Virus record (IMG/VR): IMGVR_UViG_3300050821_002521
Location: 1 to 36,980 of that record
Reading direction: 5' to 3' (one strand)
Length of the DNA: 36,980 nt
DNA from: a virus
Part shown: piece after piece, positions 36,640 through 36,980 of the stretch
Layout: each line of letters begins with the position of its first letter
Position numbering within the stretch: the stretch's first letter is position 1
Translations under genes and position numbers: made by a program
The notes under the pieces: generated by a model
Told to the model about the DNA's origin: nothing
What the model saw: only the letters and a program-made list of their open reading frames with translations
Databases searched by the model: none

Positions 36640-36746
36640 TTCGTCTCTCTTTCGGCAAGGAGTTTGCAAATCAATTTGATAATCACTCCAGTTAGTTCCG
36701 CCCAAATAGGCAGCAACTCTTTCAACTTTTGGGCCGTTTCGCTCAC
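36636..36746 (-). CDS. Micro-protein with one hydrophobic helix (36 aa)
   Basis: GTG 36746 with GGGAG five bases upstream and GTGA overlaps on both sides. The sequence has a hydrophobic helix (LPIWAELTGVIIKLICKLLA) flanked by charged residues. It could be a small membrane or helix-binding peptide. The two junction overlaps support translation. Confidence 0.5.
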   Translation of the reverse strand: MSETAQKLKELLPIWAELTGVIIKLICKLLAERETK

Positions 36747-36904
36747 TTCATCTCCCATCCATCCGCCGCGCTAGCTGCGATGCTGCCCGCCCTGAGGTGT
36801 GTCAAAAACTCCTTGTATCTTTCTTCTGCTTCCTTCTCGCTTTGTGACCAGCCTTTCCCTGCTTGGCCGGGGGCGCTAACAATTTGTTCCACACATCCAC
36901 CCAT
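36743..36904 (-). CDS. Small helical protein (53 aa) starting in the terminal repeat
   Basis: ATG 36904 lies in the right copy of the 97-base repeat. The frame overlaps the end of the coiled-coil gene in another frame and ends with a GTGA overlap to the micro-protein gene. The helix SEKEAEERYKEFLTHLRAGS is well formed. Supported by coupling; function unknown. Confidence 0.5.
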   Translation of the reverse strand: MGGCVEQIVSAPGQAGKGWSQSEKEAEERYKEFLTHLRAGSIAASAADGWEMK

Positions 36905-36980
36905 TCCGTCATCTTGGCCAGCACCGCTCCGTGCCCGGTAAACAACTTGGCGAAGTCCCCGGCCATCTCCGTTTCAAGAG
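36802..36980 (-). CDS. Small coiled-coil protein, 3' part (same gene as at 1-197)
   Basis: This is the continuation of the coiled-coil gene that begins at 197. It runs through WVDVWNKLLAPPAKQG to a TGA at 36802. The last 97 bases of this entry duplicate bases 1-97. In the circular genome it is one gene with 92 codons plus a stop. Confidence 0.75.
   Translation of the reverse strand, partial: LETEMAGDFAKLFTGHGAVLAKMTEWVDVWNKLLAPPAKQGKAGHKARRKQKKDTRSF
36884..36980. repeat. Terminal direct repeat, right copy (circular joint)
   Basis: Exact copy of bases 1-97. See the left copy. It overlaps the start of the 53-aa gene and the middle of the coiled-coil gene, which only reads through when the two ends are joined. 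Confidence 0.95.

Overview
The window is a complete, circularly assembled genome of a tailed phage with a P22-type head and short tail. Its first 97 bases are repeated exactly as its last 97 bases, so the unit genome is about 36,883 bp, and one coding region (92 codons plus stop) reads across the joint. The head and tail set follows P22 gene order in the leftward direction: small and large terminase, portal (about 730 aa), scaffold, P22-fold coat, gp4-like and gp10-like head-tail closure proteins, a gp7-like ejection protein, then tail fibre or spike genes. Several Sec-type signal peptides, a twin-arginine leader and a small lipoprotein in the lysis block suggest a Gram-negative-type host. The host itself cannot be named from the sequence. 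No integrase, polymerase, helicase, primase, tRNA or CRISPR array was recognised.

Layout. A single control region at about 3179-3290 separates two transcription directions. Rightward it drives a two-gene operon: a 58-aa helix-turn-helix protein and a minimal cytosine-5 DNA methyltransferase. Leftward it starts an almost unbroken series of genes that passes through position 1, re-enters at the right end and continues down to about 4149, where it meets the methyltransferase end to end. In transcription order the leftward genes are: small early proteins and an ERF single-strand annealing protein (3178-1); more small early proteins, a frameshifted adenine or cytosine-N4 methyltransferase and an Acb2-type cyclic-nucleotide sponge (36.9-35.3 kb); zinc-ribbon proteins, a RusA resolvase and an HNH nuclease (34.8-32.9 kb); terminases, a GroES-like co-chaperonin and portal (31.7-27.0 kb); scaffold and coat (26.2-23.7 kb); closure proteins (23.2-18.4 kb); an acyl carrier protein with a GNAT acyltransferase, then ejection proteins (18.1-14.2 kb); three large surface or tail proteins with signal peptides (13.6-7.9 kb); and the lysis block (7.5-4.1 kb). 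Two free-standing HNH genes sit antisense inside the late region, beside the coat gene and beside the first tail fibre gene.

Genes are very tightly packed. Many neighbours overlap by ATGA, GTGA, TTGA or TAATG, and GTG or TTG starts are frequent. These overlaps helped fix starts and exposed about a dozen genes shorter than 60 codons.

The most interesting points are: (1) two antiparallel promoters interlocked on one 34-bp dyad in the control region, with a third half-site and a distant 12-base copy; (2) an adjacent acyl carrier protein and GNAT acyltransferase inside the ejection-protein cluster; (3) a promoter, terminator, promoter and folded-leader block between scaffold and coat; (4) three consecutive tail-type proteins that carry Sec signal peptides; (5) an Acb2-like anti-CBASS sponge translationally coupled to a DNA methyltransferase; (6) a GroES-like protein that keeps the IVL mobile-loop tripeptide.
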